64,000 nt of DNA from Streptomyces sp. NBC_00094. GTDB taxonomy: Bacteria > Actinomycetota > Actinomycetes > Streptomycetales > Streptomycetaceae. This document shows positions 16,504-24,635 of the stretch, piece by piece; within the stretch, counting starts at the first letter, position 1; each line of letters opens with the position of its first letter. A program made the translations under genes and the position numbers. The stretch spans positions 1,426,001 to 1,490,000 of the forward strand of contig NZ_JAPEMB010000001.1 in NCBI RefSeq assembly GCF_026343125.1, in the 5' to 3' direction. The notes under the pieces are model-generated. The model saw nothing but the letters and a program-made list of their open reading frames with translations, did no database searches and was not told the DNA's origin.

Positions 16504-17172
16504 TCAGGCCGTGCGGCCCCGGCGGGCGAGGAGCCGGACGGCTCCGTCGCCGATGAGCTGGACGACGGTCACGATCAGGACCAGGACGACCACGGTGACG
16601 AGCATGAACGTGGTGTCGAAGCGCTGGTATCCGTAGGTCACGGCCTTGGAGCCGAGGCCTTCGCCGCCGACCGCGCCGGCCATCGCGGAGTAGCCGATGA
16701 GCACGATCACGGTGGTGGTGACGCCCGAGACGAGCGAGGGCAGGGCCTGCGGGAGGAGCACCTTGCGGACGATGGTGGGGATGCCGCCGCCCATGGCCTG
16801 GACGGCCTCGACGAGCCCGTGGTCGACCTCGCGGATCGCCGTCTCGACGAGGCGCGCGAAGAAGGGGATGGCGCCGATGGCGAGCGGCACGATCATCGCG
16901 GTGGGACCGATGAAGGTGCCGACGACGAAGGTGGTGAAGGGGATCAGCGCGATCAGCAGGATGATGAAGGGCAGCGAACGCCCGATGTTCACGATCGCAC
17001 CGACGGTCTTGTTCACCGCCCGGTTCTGCAGCAGTCCGCCCTTGTCCGTGAGGACGAGGAGGATGCCGAGCGGCAGGCCGCCCAACACGGTGACGACGGT
17101 GGCCCACAGGACCATGTAGAGCGTGTCGACGGTGCCCTGCTCCAGCAGGGGCTGCATCTCGGACCAGGTCAC
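16504..17172 (-). CDS. metI: Methionine ABC transporter permease
   Basis: A 222-residue permease with five to six predicted membrane helices. The EAA loop is visible as EAVQAMGGGIPTIVRKVLLP (about residues 126-145), the site that docks on MetN. The N-terminus MTWSEMQPLLEQGTVDTLYM matches MetI proteins. Its ATG overlaps the metN stop (ATGA), so the two subunits are made at coupled levels. Together MetN2I2 with MetQ import methionine. Confidence 0.93.
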   Translation of the reverse strand: MTWSEMQPLLEQGTVDTLYMVLWATVVTVLGGLPLGILLVLTDKGGLLQNRAVNKTVGAIVNIGRSLPFIILLIALIPFTTFVVGTFIGPTAMIVPLAIGAIPFFARLVETAIREVDHGLVEAVQAMGGGIPTIVRKVLLPQALPSLVSGVTTTVIVLIGYSAMAGAVGGEGLGSKAVTYGYQRFDTTFMLVTVVVLVLIVTVVQLIGDGAVRLLARRGRTA

Positions 17173-18236
17173 TTGGCACCTTCCTTGACCAGTACGGGCG
17201 CGGTGGCGGCCTGTGCGGTGTCCTCTTCGGGGGTCTCGTCGACGGGCTCGACCTGGAGACCCTGCTCGCGCAGGAAGCCGACCGGGACGACGTTGTCCTC
17301 GTACCGTCCGGGGAGCTCGATCCGCATCCGGCCGATCTGCTTGCCGCCCACGGTGTCCATCGCCGCCCCGAGGATCGAGATGTCGATGTTGTACGTGCGG
17401 GAGAGCTGCGAGATGACCGGCTGGGTCGCGGACTCGCCGTGGAAGGTGACGTCGACGACCGTGCGGTCGGGGCCCGTGGAAGTGCCGCTGACCGGGAAGA
17501 GCTCGGCCGCCAGCTGGGAGCCGGGGGTGGCGAGCAGTTCGCCGACGGTGCCGGACTCGACGACGCGGCCGTGCTGCATCAGCGCGGCGGAGTCGCAGAC
17601 GGTCTTGACGACGTCCATCTCGTGCGTGATGAGCAGGACGGTGAGGCCGAGCTGCTGGTTGAGGTCGCGCAGGAGCTGGAGGATGGAGCGGGTGGTCTCC
17701 GGGTCGAGGGCGCTGGTCGCCTCGTCGGAGAGGAGGACCTTGGGCTTGCCGGCGAGGGCGCGGGCGATGCCGACGCGCTGCTTCTGGCCGCCCGAGAGCT
17801 GACCCGGGTACGAGGTGGCCTTGTCGGCGAGGCCGACGAGGTCGAGGAGTTCGAGGGCACGGCGGGAGCGCTCGGCGCCGGAGACGCCGAGGATCTCCAG
17901 GGGGAGCTCGATGTTGTCCTTGACCGTGCGGGAGGACAGCAGGTTGAAGTGCTGGAAGACCATGCCGATGCTGCTGCGCGCCCGGCGCAGGTCCTTGCCG
18001 GCGCGGCGGCTCTTTCCGGCGAGCGCGGTGAGGTCGAGGCCGTCGACGGTCACGGTGCCGGAGGTGGGGCGCTCCAGGAGGTTGACGCAGCGGATGAGCG
18101 AGGACTTGCCGGCGCCGCTCTGGCCGATCACGCCGAAGACCTCGCCCTCACGGACGTGCAGGTCGACGCCGTCCAGAGCGGTGACCTGGCGGCCGCGCGA
18201 CTCGTAGACCTTGGTCAGGCCCGAAGTGGTGATCAC
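17169..18236 (-). CDS. metN: Methionine ABC transporter ATP-binding protein with NIL domain
   Basis: About 355 residues. The ATPase domain has Walker A IGQSGAGKSSLIR, the signature LSGGQKQRVGIARAL and Walker B VLLSDEATSALDP. The C-terminal part (about 270-345, VVDVTFHGESATQPVISQL and IGRMRIELPG) is the NIL domain, which in MetN binds methionine and shuts the transporter when the cell is replete. The GTG at 18236 begins the conserved ITTSGLTKVYES; an upstream ATG at 18290 would add 18 poorly conserved residues. The operon order is metN-metI-metQ. A small Cys/Met-rich reading frame lies upstream and may control it. Confidence 0.93.
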   Translation of the reverse strand: MITTSGLTKVYESRGRQVTALDGVDLHVREGEVFGVIGQSGAGKSSLIRCVNLLERPTSGTVTVDGLDLTALAGKSRRAGKDLRRARSSIGMVFQHFNLLSSRTVKDNIELPLEILGVSGAERSRRALELLDLVGLADKATSYPGQLSGGQKQRVGIARALAGKPKVLLSDEATSALDPETTRSILQLLRDLNQQLGLTVLLITHEMDVVKTVCDSAALMQHGRVVESGTVGELLATPGSQLAAELFPVSGTSTGPDRTVVDVTFHGESATQPVISQLSRTYNIDISILGAAMDTVGGKQIGRMRIELPGRYEDNVVPVGFLREQGLQVEPVDETPEEDTAQAATAPVLVKEGAK

Positions 18237-18442
18237 AGGGTTTCCGTCACTATCGAGTGCGCGACGCGGGTTCCGCCGGGCACGGGGCATTCGTCTTTCG
18301 GACAGTCAGGCGCACGGAGGCCGGTCCGGCGGATGGCCGGGGGGCACGGGTGCGCGGGGCGGGCACGGTCCGCCGCCACGTGGCGGGAGGAACGGCTCGG
18401 CCGTCGGTCTCGCTTCGGGGCGCGAAACTCAGGCGGGGGCCC
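18237..18442 (-). promoter_or_regulatory. Untranslated region between leader peptide and metN, possible attenuator
   Basis: A 206-bp stretch between the leader-peptide stop and metN. It holds a perfect self-complementary CCGCCAC/GTGGCGG element (18373-18386), the clearest hairpin candidate, with no U-tract after it. No S-box core was recognised. If attenuation exists here it would probably be Rho- or translation-dependent. Confidence 0.4.
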
Positions 18443-18529
18443 TCAGAAGGCGCACATTCGACACATACAACGAGCACCGGGCGTCGTGATCGCCTCGGTC
18501 GCAAGGATGCGGCTGCTCGTCGTGGTCAT
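18443..18529 (-). CDS. Putative Cys/Met-sensing leader peptide (28 aa)
   Basis: A 28-codon frame, ATG at 18529, ending with RCMCRMCAF before TGA. The end contains three Cys and two Met codons within six codons, interleaved with codons that are rare in Streptomyces (TGT, CGT, CGA). It sits on the same strand, about 200 bp upstream of metN. Short upstream frames ending in cysteine-rich runs are known to regulate sulfur genes in actinobacteria by ribosome stalling; that role here is inferred. No Shine-Dalgarno is visible (CTTGCAGAC precedes ATG), so translation may start on a leaderless or near-leaderless transcript. Confidence 0.55.
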   Translation of the reverse strand: MTTTSSRILATEAITTPGARCMCRMCAF

Positions 18530-18854
18530 GTCTGCAAGTAAAGCATGCGCAGTCGCGAACGAAAGTGCGATGTCCGAATAGCGGACGCCGCTGAGACACC
18601 CTGTGGACAGCCCCCAGGGGGCGCGCGACCCCCGCTCCCCCGCGTGTGGCCTGCGGGGAAGGCCGCCGTGGGCCGGTGCCGTCCGTGCCTGCTCCGGACC
18701 GGCCGAGGGTCGGGTTCCGGGCCGGGTGTGGCCAAGGCCACGCACGCGGTGCGCCCACCGCCGGCCGGGGCTCGGCGGGGCGCCGCGGACCCCGTGGAGG
18801 AGGAGACGGGGGTCGAGCGCATCGGGCCTTTCAGGCCGTAATACCCTCGGGCGC
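18530..18854. other. 325-bp intergenic region between divergent transcripts
   Basis: It should contain the promoters of the met leader (minus) and the membrane-protein pair (plus). A self-complementary CCCCCAGGGGG lies at about 18606-18616. At the right end TAATAC (18839-18844) lies 10 bp before the next ATG and could be a -10 box. No gene is supported. Confidence 0.4.
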
Positions 18855-19217
18855 ATGCTCGACGCCCTGACGGTCGCGGTCTCCGTGGCCGCCCTCGCCC
18901 TCGCCGCCTGGTGCGGCTTCGCCGCCTACCGGGACCAGCCGACCAAGGACTGGCACTTCATCGGCATGGCCGTGGTGACGTTCCTCGTCCTGGTCCAGCT
19001 GATCGTCGGCATCGTGCAGCTCGTGCGCGGCGAGAAGGCCGAGGAAGGCGCGACGATCTTCGTCGCCTATCTGCTGGGCGCGCTGTGCGCGGTGCCCATC
19101 GCGGGATTCATGTCGCTCGCGGAGCGCAGCCGGTGGGGCTCGGCGACGGTGGCCGCCGGTGCGGTCGTCCTCGCCGTACTCGAAGTACGTCTCCACGACA
19201 TCTGGACGGTGGGCTGA
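18855..19217 (+). CDS. Small integral membrane protein
   Basis: A 120-residue protein with about four membrane segments: LTVAVSVAALALAAWCGFAA (about 4-23), AVVTFLVLVQLIVGIVQLV, FVAYLLGALCAVPIAGFM and SATVAAGAVVLAVLEVRL. The loops are short and charged (YRDQPTKDW, RGEKAEEG). I do not recognise a specific family function. No ribosome site precedes the ATG, but TAATAC ends 10 bp before it, consistent with a leaderless mRNA. The next gene starts 2 bp after the stop and is also a membrane protein, so the two are probably made together. Confidence 0.75.
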   Translation: MLDALTVAVSVAALALAAWCGFAAYRDQPTKDWHFIGMAVVTFLVLVQLIVGIVQLVRGEKAEEGATIFVAYLLGALCAVPIAGFMSLAERSRWGSATVAAGAVVLAVLEVRLHDIWTVG

Positions 19218-19219
19218 CC

Positions 19220-19654
19220 ATGACCGCGACGCAGGAGAAGGCGGCACAGGGCACGAGGACCCGTCTCGTCACGGGCCCGGGCATCCTGCTCGTCTGGCTG
19301 TACGGCGTGATGTCGGTCGGCGCGGTCTCCCGCTCGATCTACCAGATCGCGACCGAGTTCGACCGGGCGCCGCTCGCGTACGCCCTCTCGGCGGTGGCGG
19401 CGGTGGTCTACGCGTTCATCACGTACACGCTCGTACGGGGCGGGGAGACGGCCCGCAGGGCGGCGCTGTTCTGCTGCGCCGCCGAGCTCGCGGGCGTCCT
19501 GGTCGTAGGGACGTGGACGCTGGTCGAACCGTCCGCCTTCCCGGACGCGACGGTCTGGTCGGACTACGGCTACGGCTACCTGTTCATTCCGGTGCTGCTG
19601 CCCGTGACCGGCATCTGGTGGCTGCGCAGGTCCCGCGCGGTGACGCCGGCCTGA
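19220..19654 (+). CDS. Integral membrane protein paired with the preceding gene
   Basis: A 144-residue protein with about four membrane segments (GILLVWLYGVMSVGAVSRSI, AYALSAVAAVVYAFITYTLV, ALFCCAAELAGVLVVGTWTL, YGYLFIPVLLPVTGIWWL). Its ATG comes 2 bp after the preceding stop, so it is probably translated by reinitiation. The last loop carries FPDATVWSDYGYGY, a conserved-looking aromatic stretch. Function unknown. It converges on the following GNAT gene, whose stop lies 1 bp beyond this gene's stop. Confidence 0.75.
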   Translation: MTATQEKAAQGTRTRLVTGPGILLVWLYGVMSVGAVSRSIYQIATEFDRAPLAYALSAVAAVVYAFITYTLVRGGETARRAALFCCAAELAGVLVVGTWTLVEPSAFPDATVWSDYGYGYLFIPVLLPVTGIWWLRRSRAVTPA

Positions 19655-19655
19655 A

Positions 19656-20147
19656 TCAGGCGGCCTTCTCCAGGGTGACCAGGGTGAGCTTCGGGCCCAG
19701 TTCCCGAACGCCCACCTGTGCGTACCCCTTGCTGCGGTAGAGCCGCAGATTGCCCTCGCTGCGGTGGCCGGTGAAGAGCTGGAAGCGCTTGGCGGAGGGC
19801 TCCGCCGGGGCGGTCGCGGCGGCGAAGTGGCGCTCGATGCCGTCGAGGAGCCGGCCACCGAGGCCGTGGCGCTGCATGCGCGGATGGACGATCAGCTTGG
19901 CGATCCGTACCGTGCCGTCCTCGTCGAGGCGGGCCCGCACGGAGGCGACGACCTCGTCACCGAGCCGGGCCACGAGCCCGTACCCCTCGTCCAGTTCGGC
20001 GCGCAGGGCGTCGAGCGACTGGGTGAGCGGTTCGATGGACCAGTCTCCGTACAGCTCCGCCTCGCTCTGGTAGCAGAGGTACTGCAGCTTCAGGATGTGC
20101 TCCGCGTCCTGCGCGTCCGCTGCTGAGATGGTCACACTCAGGCCCAT
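19656..20147 (-). CDS. GNAT-family N-acetyltransferase
   Basis: A 163-residue single-domain GNAT. The acetyl-CoA loop is VHPRMQRHGLGGRLLDGIE (about 93-111), preceded by the beta strand TVRIAKLIV and followed by LFTGHRSEGNLRLYRSKGY. The ATG at 20147 follows GGGAGG at 9 nt and is preferred over the in-frame ATG at 20168. The substrate is not evident. The convergent neighbour ends 1 bp away with no terminator between them, so read-through antisense RNA is possible. Confidence 0.85.
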   Translation of the reverse strand: MGLSVTISAADAQDAEHILKLQYLCYQSEAELYGDWSIEPLTQSLDALRAELDEGYGLVARLGDEVVASVRARLDEDGTVRIAKLIVHPRMQRHGLGGRLLDGIERHFAAATAPAEPSAKRFQLFTGHRSEGNLRLYRSKGYAQVGVRELGPKLTLVTLEKAA

Positions 20148-20184
20148 GTGTGCACGCCTCCCGCTCATGTGGTTCGCCGTCGGT

Positions 20185-20826
20185 TTATCGCACCCTTCCC
20201 CGTCGGCCGGGGGCGGGAACCTCTGCCGCGAGCATTCTGCGCAGGCATCCCAGGCAACGGGAACGCATCGGCCCCAGACTGCCCTGTGAGATACCCAACT
20301 CTCCTGCGATTTCCCGGTACGTGGGGTCTTCCGGATCGAGCATCGCGGTGAGCAGCCGGGGGCATCGGCCGGGTGTGCGGGTGACGGCGGCGCGGAGGGT
20401 GCGGTGGCGTTCGGCGACGAGGAGGGAGCTCTCCGGGGAGCCGTGCGGCCCGTCCGCGTCCGGTCGGGGCGCGGGCTCGTCCGGGTAGGGGCGCTCCCGG
20501 TCGGTGGTCCGGCGGGCGCGGCGGGCCTCCGCGCGGACGGCGCGGCGGAGCCAGTCCGCGGGGCGCTCGGGGACGCCCGTGTCGCGGAGGCGTTCCAGGA
20601 GCCGGAGCCAGACGGCCTGTTCCAGATCGCCGGGATCGACGCCGGCGGCCGGGGCCTCCGCGTCCGACTCGGCGGCGAGCAGCGGGGCGAGGGCGGCGAG
20701 GAGGCCTCGGGCGGAGTCGGCGGCCGATTCGGCGGCGGCGTCGACGATGGCGTCGGCGGCCGATTCGGCGGCGGCGGGGACCGGGGCCGGGGCGGAGGTG
20801 GTCACGGGGGTGGTCATGACCGGCAC
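20185..20826 (-). CDS. Sigma-70-like DNA-binding protein
   Basis: About 213 residues. The C-terminal third resembles sigma region 4: LLTAMLDPEDPTYREIAGELGI then SQGSLGPMRSRCLGCLRRML, a helix-turn-helix. The middle (VDPGDLEQAVWLRLLERLRD, ERPADWLRRAVRAEARRARR) resembles region 2 of an ECF-type factor. The N-terminal 60 residues are Ala/Asp-rich with a repeated AAESAAD element. It should act as a minor sigma factor or sigma-like activator; no anti-sigma gene is adjacent. The start is uncertain between GTG 20826 and ATG 20817. It lies upstream of and on the same strand as the GNAT gene, separated by only 37 bp, so they may form an operon. Confidence 0.7.
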   Translation of the reverse strand: MPVMTTPVTTSAPAPVPAAAESAADAIVDAAAESAADSARGLLAALAPLLAAESDAEAPAAGVDPGDLEQAVWLRLLERLRDTGVPERPADWLRRAVRAEARRARRTTDRERPYPDEPAPRPDADGPHGSPESSLLVAERHRTLRAAVTRTPGRCPRLLTAMLDPEDPTYREIAGELGISQGSLGPMRSRCLGCLRRMLAAEVPAPGRRGRVR

Positions 20827-20874
20827 GATGTCCGGGCGGGTGGTCGCGGTTGCGGTGCGGGGCGTAAACCACCC

Positions 20875-20928
20875 GGGAGGAGGTCATGCGGCTCCGGCTC
20901 GGCTGCCGGAGCCGTACAACCTCCTCCC
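20875..20928. terminator. Composite terminator downstream of glpQ
   Basis: GGGAGGAGGT/ACCTCCTCCC form an outer 10-bp stem, enclosing a second perfect stem GGCTCCGGC/GCCGGAGCC. It begins 11 bp past the glpQ stop on the minus strand. Confidence 0.85.
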
Positions 20929-20939
20929 CTGGGAAGCCG

Positions 20940-22127
20940 TCAGTCGCGGGCGGCGGCCGTGAGGTCGGCGGCGGCGAGCAGCGCGGTGTCGGGGTTGTCC
21001 GAGAAGATGCCGTCGATCCCCGTCTCCAGGTACCGCTTCAGGGCCCCGAAGGAGTCGCCGTACGCCGTCGGGTCGGTGCCGCGACGGAAGTCGGCGGGCA
21101 GGAAGGCGTTCTCGTTGCGGTGTGTGTACGGGTGGAGGATCAGCCCCTCCGCGTGCGCGTCGCGGACGAGGGTGGTCGGGGTGCCGAGGCGGCCCGTCGC
21201 GTCCTTCGGGATCACCAGGTCGAGCGTGGGGCCGATGCCCTGCGCGTACGAGGCGATCCAGCGCAGGCCCTCGGGGGTGACCAGGTCGGCGACGGTGCGC
21301 GGGTCCCCGGCCTGGACGAAGTCCCAGGGGCGGGTGCTCGCACCGGAGAGCAGGACCACTCCCGGGGAGTCCACCAGCCGCGCCAGGCGCTGGATGCTGC
21401 CGGGCTCGAAGGACTGCAGGAAGACCGGGGAGTTCGCGCGGTGGCGTCCGTACCGGCGCAGGAGCCTGGCGAGGCGCTCCTCCAGGCCGAGGCCGAGGGA
21501 GCGGAAGTAGGTGGGGTGCTTGGTCTCGACGTGGAGCCAGATCTCGCGGCCCCGGCGGCGGCCCTCCTCCTCGGCCCAGCGGAGGACCTCCTCGAAGGTC
21601 GGGATCGTCCAGCGGCCGTCGTAGAGGGTGTTCTTCTGGCGGGTGCCGGGGATGCGCTCCTTCGCCCGCAGCGTCTTGAGTTCGGCGAGCGTGAAGTCCT
21701 CGGTGAACCAGCCGGTGAACGTGGTGCCGTCGACGCTCTTGGTGGTCTTCCGGGGGGCGAACTCCGGGTGGTCGGCGACGTCGGTGGTGCCGGTGATGTC
21801 GTTCTCGTGCCGGCAGACGAGGTGGCCGTCCCGGGTGGGGACGAGGTCCTGCTCGATGACGTGGGCGCCGAGGTCGAGGGCGTGGCGGTAGGAGCCGAGG
21901 GTGTGCTCGGGGCGGTAGCCGCTGGCGCCCCGGTGGGCGATGACGGTGGGGACGGGGAGGGAGCGGTAGCCGTGGCCGCGACCGCGGCTGCCGGCCTCGT
22001 CGGCGTGGTCCTCGTCGGCGTGGGCGGTGCTCGTGGGGAGGGCCGCCGAGGCCCCCAGTACCGCCGCCGCTCCGGCCGCTCCGAGAACGGTCCGCCGTGC
22101 CGGGGTCCGGCGCGCGCCCTGTGTCAT
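20940..22127 (-). CDS. glpQ: Secreted glycerophosphodiester phosphodiesterase
   Basis: A 395-residue enzyme with a Tat-type signal (ARRTVLGAAGAAAVLG, twin Arg at 11-12, cleavage near AHA-DE). The catalytic core is a GDPD TIM barrel: TVIAHRGASGYRPEHT (general acid/base His), VIEQDLVPTRDGHLVCRHEN (metal ligands), LHVETKHP, and IFSDNPDTA at the end. It hydrolyses glycerophosphodiesters outside the cell to glycerol-3-phosphate and an alcohol. ATG 22127 follows AGGAG at 6 nt; a start 12 codons upstream is less likely. It is divergent from the acyltransferase gene. I found no convincing PHO box in its promoter region. Confidence 0.92.
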   Translation of the reverse strand: MTQGARRTPARRTVLGAAGAAAVLGASAALPTSTAHADEDHADEAGSRGRGHGYRSLPVPTVIAHRGASGYRPEHTLGSYRHALDLGAHVIEQDLVPTRDGHLVCRHENDITGTTDVADHPEFAPRKTTKSVDGTTFTGWFTEDFTLAELKTLRAKERIPGTRQKNTLYDGRWTIPTFEEVLRWAEEEGRRRGREIWLHVETKHPTYFRSLGLGLEERLARLLRRYGRHRANSPVFLQSFEPGSIQRLARLVDSPGVVLLSGASTRPWDFVQAGDPRTVADLVTPEGLRWIASYAQGIGPTLDLVIPKDATGRLGTPTTLVRDAHAEGLILHPYTHRNENAFLPADFRRGTDPTAYGDSFGALKRYLETGIDGIFSDNPDTALLAAADLTAAARD

Positions 22128-22348
22128 GAAGGCTCCTCGTGTGTGATGTCCCGCACCTGTCAACGGGGAGCTACGACGCTAGGCAAGGACGCCCTACGGA
22201 CGGCAGACCTGTGCCGAACATGGCGGAAACACACGTCAACACCGCGTATCCACTCGGTGAACCCGATGTGCGCGTGGCGGTGACCCGCGAGTATCGTCGC
22301 CAGCTGCACACTCAGCTGGCCGACCCCCGCGTCATCCCGGAGGAACCG

Positions 22349-23020
22349 TTGTCCCGTCTCGCGATCATCAAGGCAGTGCTCGGGCCGGTCATGCGCCTGA
22401 TGTTCCGCCCCCGCGTGGAGGGCGCCGAGAACATCCCGGGGACCGGTCCCGTGATCCTCGCGGGCAACCACCTGACCTTCATCGACTCGATGATCATGCC
22501 GATCTGCCTGGACCGCCAGGTCTTCTTCATCGGCAAGGACGAGTACGTCACGGGCAAGGGCATCAAGGGCCGGGCGATGGCCTGGTTCTTCACCAGCGTC
22601 GGCATGATCCCGGTGGACCGGGACGGCGGCCGCGGCGGTGTGGCGGCGCTGATGACGGGGCGCCGGGTCCTGGAGGAGGGCAAGATCTTCTCGATCTACC
22701 CGGAGGGCACCCGCTCCCCCGACGGCCGCCTGTACCGGGGTCGGACGGGCATCGCCCGGCTGACGCTGATGACCGGTGCGCCGGTGGTGCCGTTCGCGAT
22801 GATCGGCACGGACAAGATCCAGCCGGGCGGGTCGGGGCTGCCGCGGCCGGGCCGGGTCACGGTCCGCTTCGGCGAGCCGATGGAGTTCTCGCGGTACGAG
22901 GGGATGGACCGCGACCGGTACGTCCTGCGTGCGGTGACGGACTCGGTGATGGCCGAGGTGATGCGGCTCTCCGGGCAGGAGTACGTGGACATGTACGCCA
23001 CCAAGGCGAAGGCCGCGTAA
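22349..23020 (+). CDS. PlsC-type 1-acyl-sn-glycerol-3-phosphate acyltransferase
   Basis: About 223 residues from a TTG start at 22349, chosen because GGAGGA lies 4 nt before it and because LSRLAIIKAVLGPVMRLMF is the normal N-terminus of this family. An in-frame ATG at 22220 would add 43 residues but lacks a ribosome site. The catalytic HxxxxD motif is NHLTFIDS; the second motif is YPEGTRSPDGRL. One N-terminal hydrophobic segment suggests membrane association. It transfers an acyl chain to lysophosphatidate in phospholipid synthesis, and lies next to a phospholipid-breakdown enzyme, although the two are divergent. Confidence 0.85.
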   Translation: MSRLAIIKAVLGPVMRLMFRPRVEGAENIPGTGPVILAGNHLTFIDSMIMPICLDRQVFFIGKDEYVTGKGIKGRAMAWFFTSVGMIPVDRDGGRGGVAALMTGRRVLEEGKIFSIYPEGTRSPDGRLYRGRTGIARLTLMTGAPVVPFAMIGTDKIQPGGSGLPRPGRVTVRFGEPMEFSRYEGMDRDRYVLRAVTDSVMAEVMRLSGQEYVDMYATKAKAA

Positions 23021-23036
23021 CTCTCGTAGACGTAGG

Positions 23037-23076
23037 ACGGTGCCCCCGTACAGCCTCGGCTGTACGGGGGCACCGT
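23037..23076. terminator. Bidirectional terminator between acyltransferase and MFS genes
   Basis: ACGGTGCCCCCGTACAG, loop CCTCGG and the perfect complement give a 17-bp stem between two convergent genes. Confidence 0.92.
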
Positions 23077-23090
23077 CGTCTGCGCGGGCG

Positions 23091-24635
23091 TCAGTGCTCG
23101 ACGCCGTCCTCCAGCTTCTGGCCCCTGAGGAGGAACCAGGCCGCGACCGAGGCCGCGAGGAGGACCGCCGCGCCGACGCCGGCCGCGATCCGCAGACCGT
23201 CGACGAAGGCGAGCTGGGCGGCCGACACCAGGGCCGTCGCGGTGTCCGGGGCGAGGGCGCCGGATGCCTCCACCGCGCCGCCGAGCGACTCGTGGGCGGC
23301 CGAGGCGATGTCGGAGGGGACACCGGCCGGGGTGGCGAAGTCCCGGTAGACGCCGGTGACGATGGAGCCGAGTACGGCGATGCCGAGCGCGGCGCCGAGT
23401 TCGTACGCCGTCTCGGAGACGGCCGAGGCGGAACCCGCCTGCTCCTTCGGGACGCTGGAGAGGATCACGTCGGCGGTGACGGTGAAGGCGAAGCCGGCGC
23501 CCACACCGACGACGAGCAGGCTCGCACCGAGCATCGGGTAGGCGGTGGACTGGTCGAGGGTGGTCAGTACGGCGAGGGAGAGGCCGACGGCCGCGAGACC
23601 GCCCGCCACCACGGACCGCACGGAGAACCGTCGGGCCACGAGACCCGCGACGAGACCGGCCGTGACCGCGCCGACCGCGGCGGGGAGCTCGGCGAGACCG
23701 GCCTCCAGGGGCTCGCGGCCCTGGACCAGCTGGAAGAACTGGGACAGGAAGAACACCAGGCCGGAGAGGCCCAGGATGGTCAGCAGGTCCGCGAGGACGG
23801 CGCCCGAGAAACCGCGGTGCCGGAAGAGGCGCATGTCCAGGAGCGGCGCGGGCAGGGTGAGCTGCCTGCGGACGAACCAGGTCAGGGCGCCGGCGCCGGC
23901 GAGGGCGGCGAGGCCCGCGTCGAGGGAGAGGCCGTGGGAGGCCAGCTCCTTGATCGCGTATACGACGGCGATCACGCCGACGAGGGAGAGGCCGACGCTG
24001 GGGAGGTCCCAGGGGCCGGGGTTCGGGTTCTTCGACTCGGGGATCATCTTGATGCCGACGAGGACGAGGACCGCCATGACGGGCAGGTTGATGAGGAAGA
24101 CCGAGCCCCACCAGAAGTGCTCCAGGAGGAATCCGCCGACGACCGGTCCGACGGCGGCGCCGGCCGAGGCCATGGCACCCCAGATGCCGATGGCGAGGCT
24201 GCGCTCGCGCGGGTCGTGGAAGAGGTTCCGGATGAGCGCCAGGGTCGACGGCATCAGGGTGGCACCGGCGACGCCGAGCAGCGCGCGGGCCACGATCATC
24301 ATCTCGGGGCTGGTCGCGTAGGCGTTCAGCACGGAGACGGCGCCGAAGGCCGTGGCACCGATGAGCAGCAGCTTCTTGCGGCCGATGCGGTCGCCGAGGC
24401 TGCCCATGGAGACCAGGAGTCCGGCGATGACGAACGAGTAGACGTCGCCGATCCAGAGCAGCTGGGTGCCGGAGGGCTTGAGGTCCTCGGAGAGGAAGGG
24501 GGTGGCCAGGCCGAGCACCGTGGCGTCCACGGCCACGAGGAGGACGGCCAGGACGAGGACGGAAAGGGCGAGCCACCGGCCGGGGCGGTGCACGCCCTCG
24601 ATATGGTCCGGGTGCTTGATGGTGCTGGTGCTCAC
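23091..24635 (-). CDS. DHA2-type MFS drug efflux transporter
   Basis: A 514-residue permease with 14 predicted helices, the DHA2 (EmrB/QacA) topology. Motif A is GSLGDRIGRKKLLLIG (loop 2-3), motif C-like sequence is GAAVGPVVGGFLLEHFWWGSVF, and the first helix contains the acidic VAVDATVLGLATPFLS, a hallmark of the group. It exports lipophilic or cationic compounds with the proton gradient; the substrate is unknown. Its GTG start overlaps the stop of the TetR gene (GTGA), so regulator and pump are co-transcribed and coupled, the regulator first. This is a typical self-regulated efflux cassette. Confidence 0.9.
   Translation of the reverse strand: MSTSTIKHPDHIEGVHRPGRWLALSVLVLAVLLVAVDATVLGLATPFLSEDLKPSGTQLLWIGDVYSFVIAGLLVSMGSLGDRIGRKKLLLIGATAFGAVSVLNAYATSPEMMIVARALLGVAGATLMPSTLALIRNLFHDPRERSLAIGIWGAMASAGAAVGPVVGGFLLEHFWWGSVFLINLPVMAVLVLVGIKMIPESKNPNPGPWDLPSVGLSLVGVIAVVYAIKELASHGLSLDAGLAALAGAGALTWFVRRQLTLPAPLLDMRLFRHRGFSGAVLADLLTILGLSGLVFFLSQFFQLVQGREPLEAGLAELPAAVGAVTAGLVAGLVARRFSVRSVVAGGLAAVGLSLAVLTTLDQSTAYPMLGASLLVVGVGAGFAFTVTADVILSSVPKEQAGSASAVSETAYELGAALGIAVLGSIVTGVYRDFATPAGVPSDIASAAHESLGGAVEASGALAPDTATALVSAAQLAFVDGLRIAAGVGAAVLLAASVAAWFLLRGQKLEDGVEH

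Noticed and set aside
18237..18560. SAM riboswitch upstream of metN
   Set aside because: Neither an S-box core nor a SAM-IV-like opening was recognised. The small Cys/Met-rich frame is a better explanation, but a covariance-model search could reverse this.
20940..22163. PHO box upstream of glpQ
   Set aside because: No GTTCACC-type direct repeats were found in the divergent promoter region.
22220..22348. N-terminal extension of the acyltransferase from ATG 22220
   Set aside because: There is no ribosome site there and the extra 43 residues are not typical of PlsC proteins, whereas TTG 22349 has GGAGGA 4 nt upstream.
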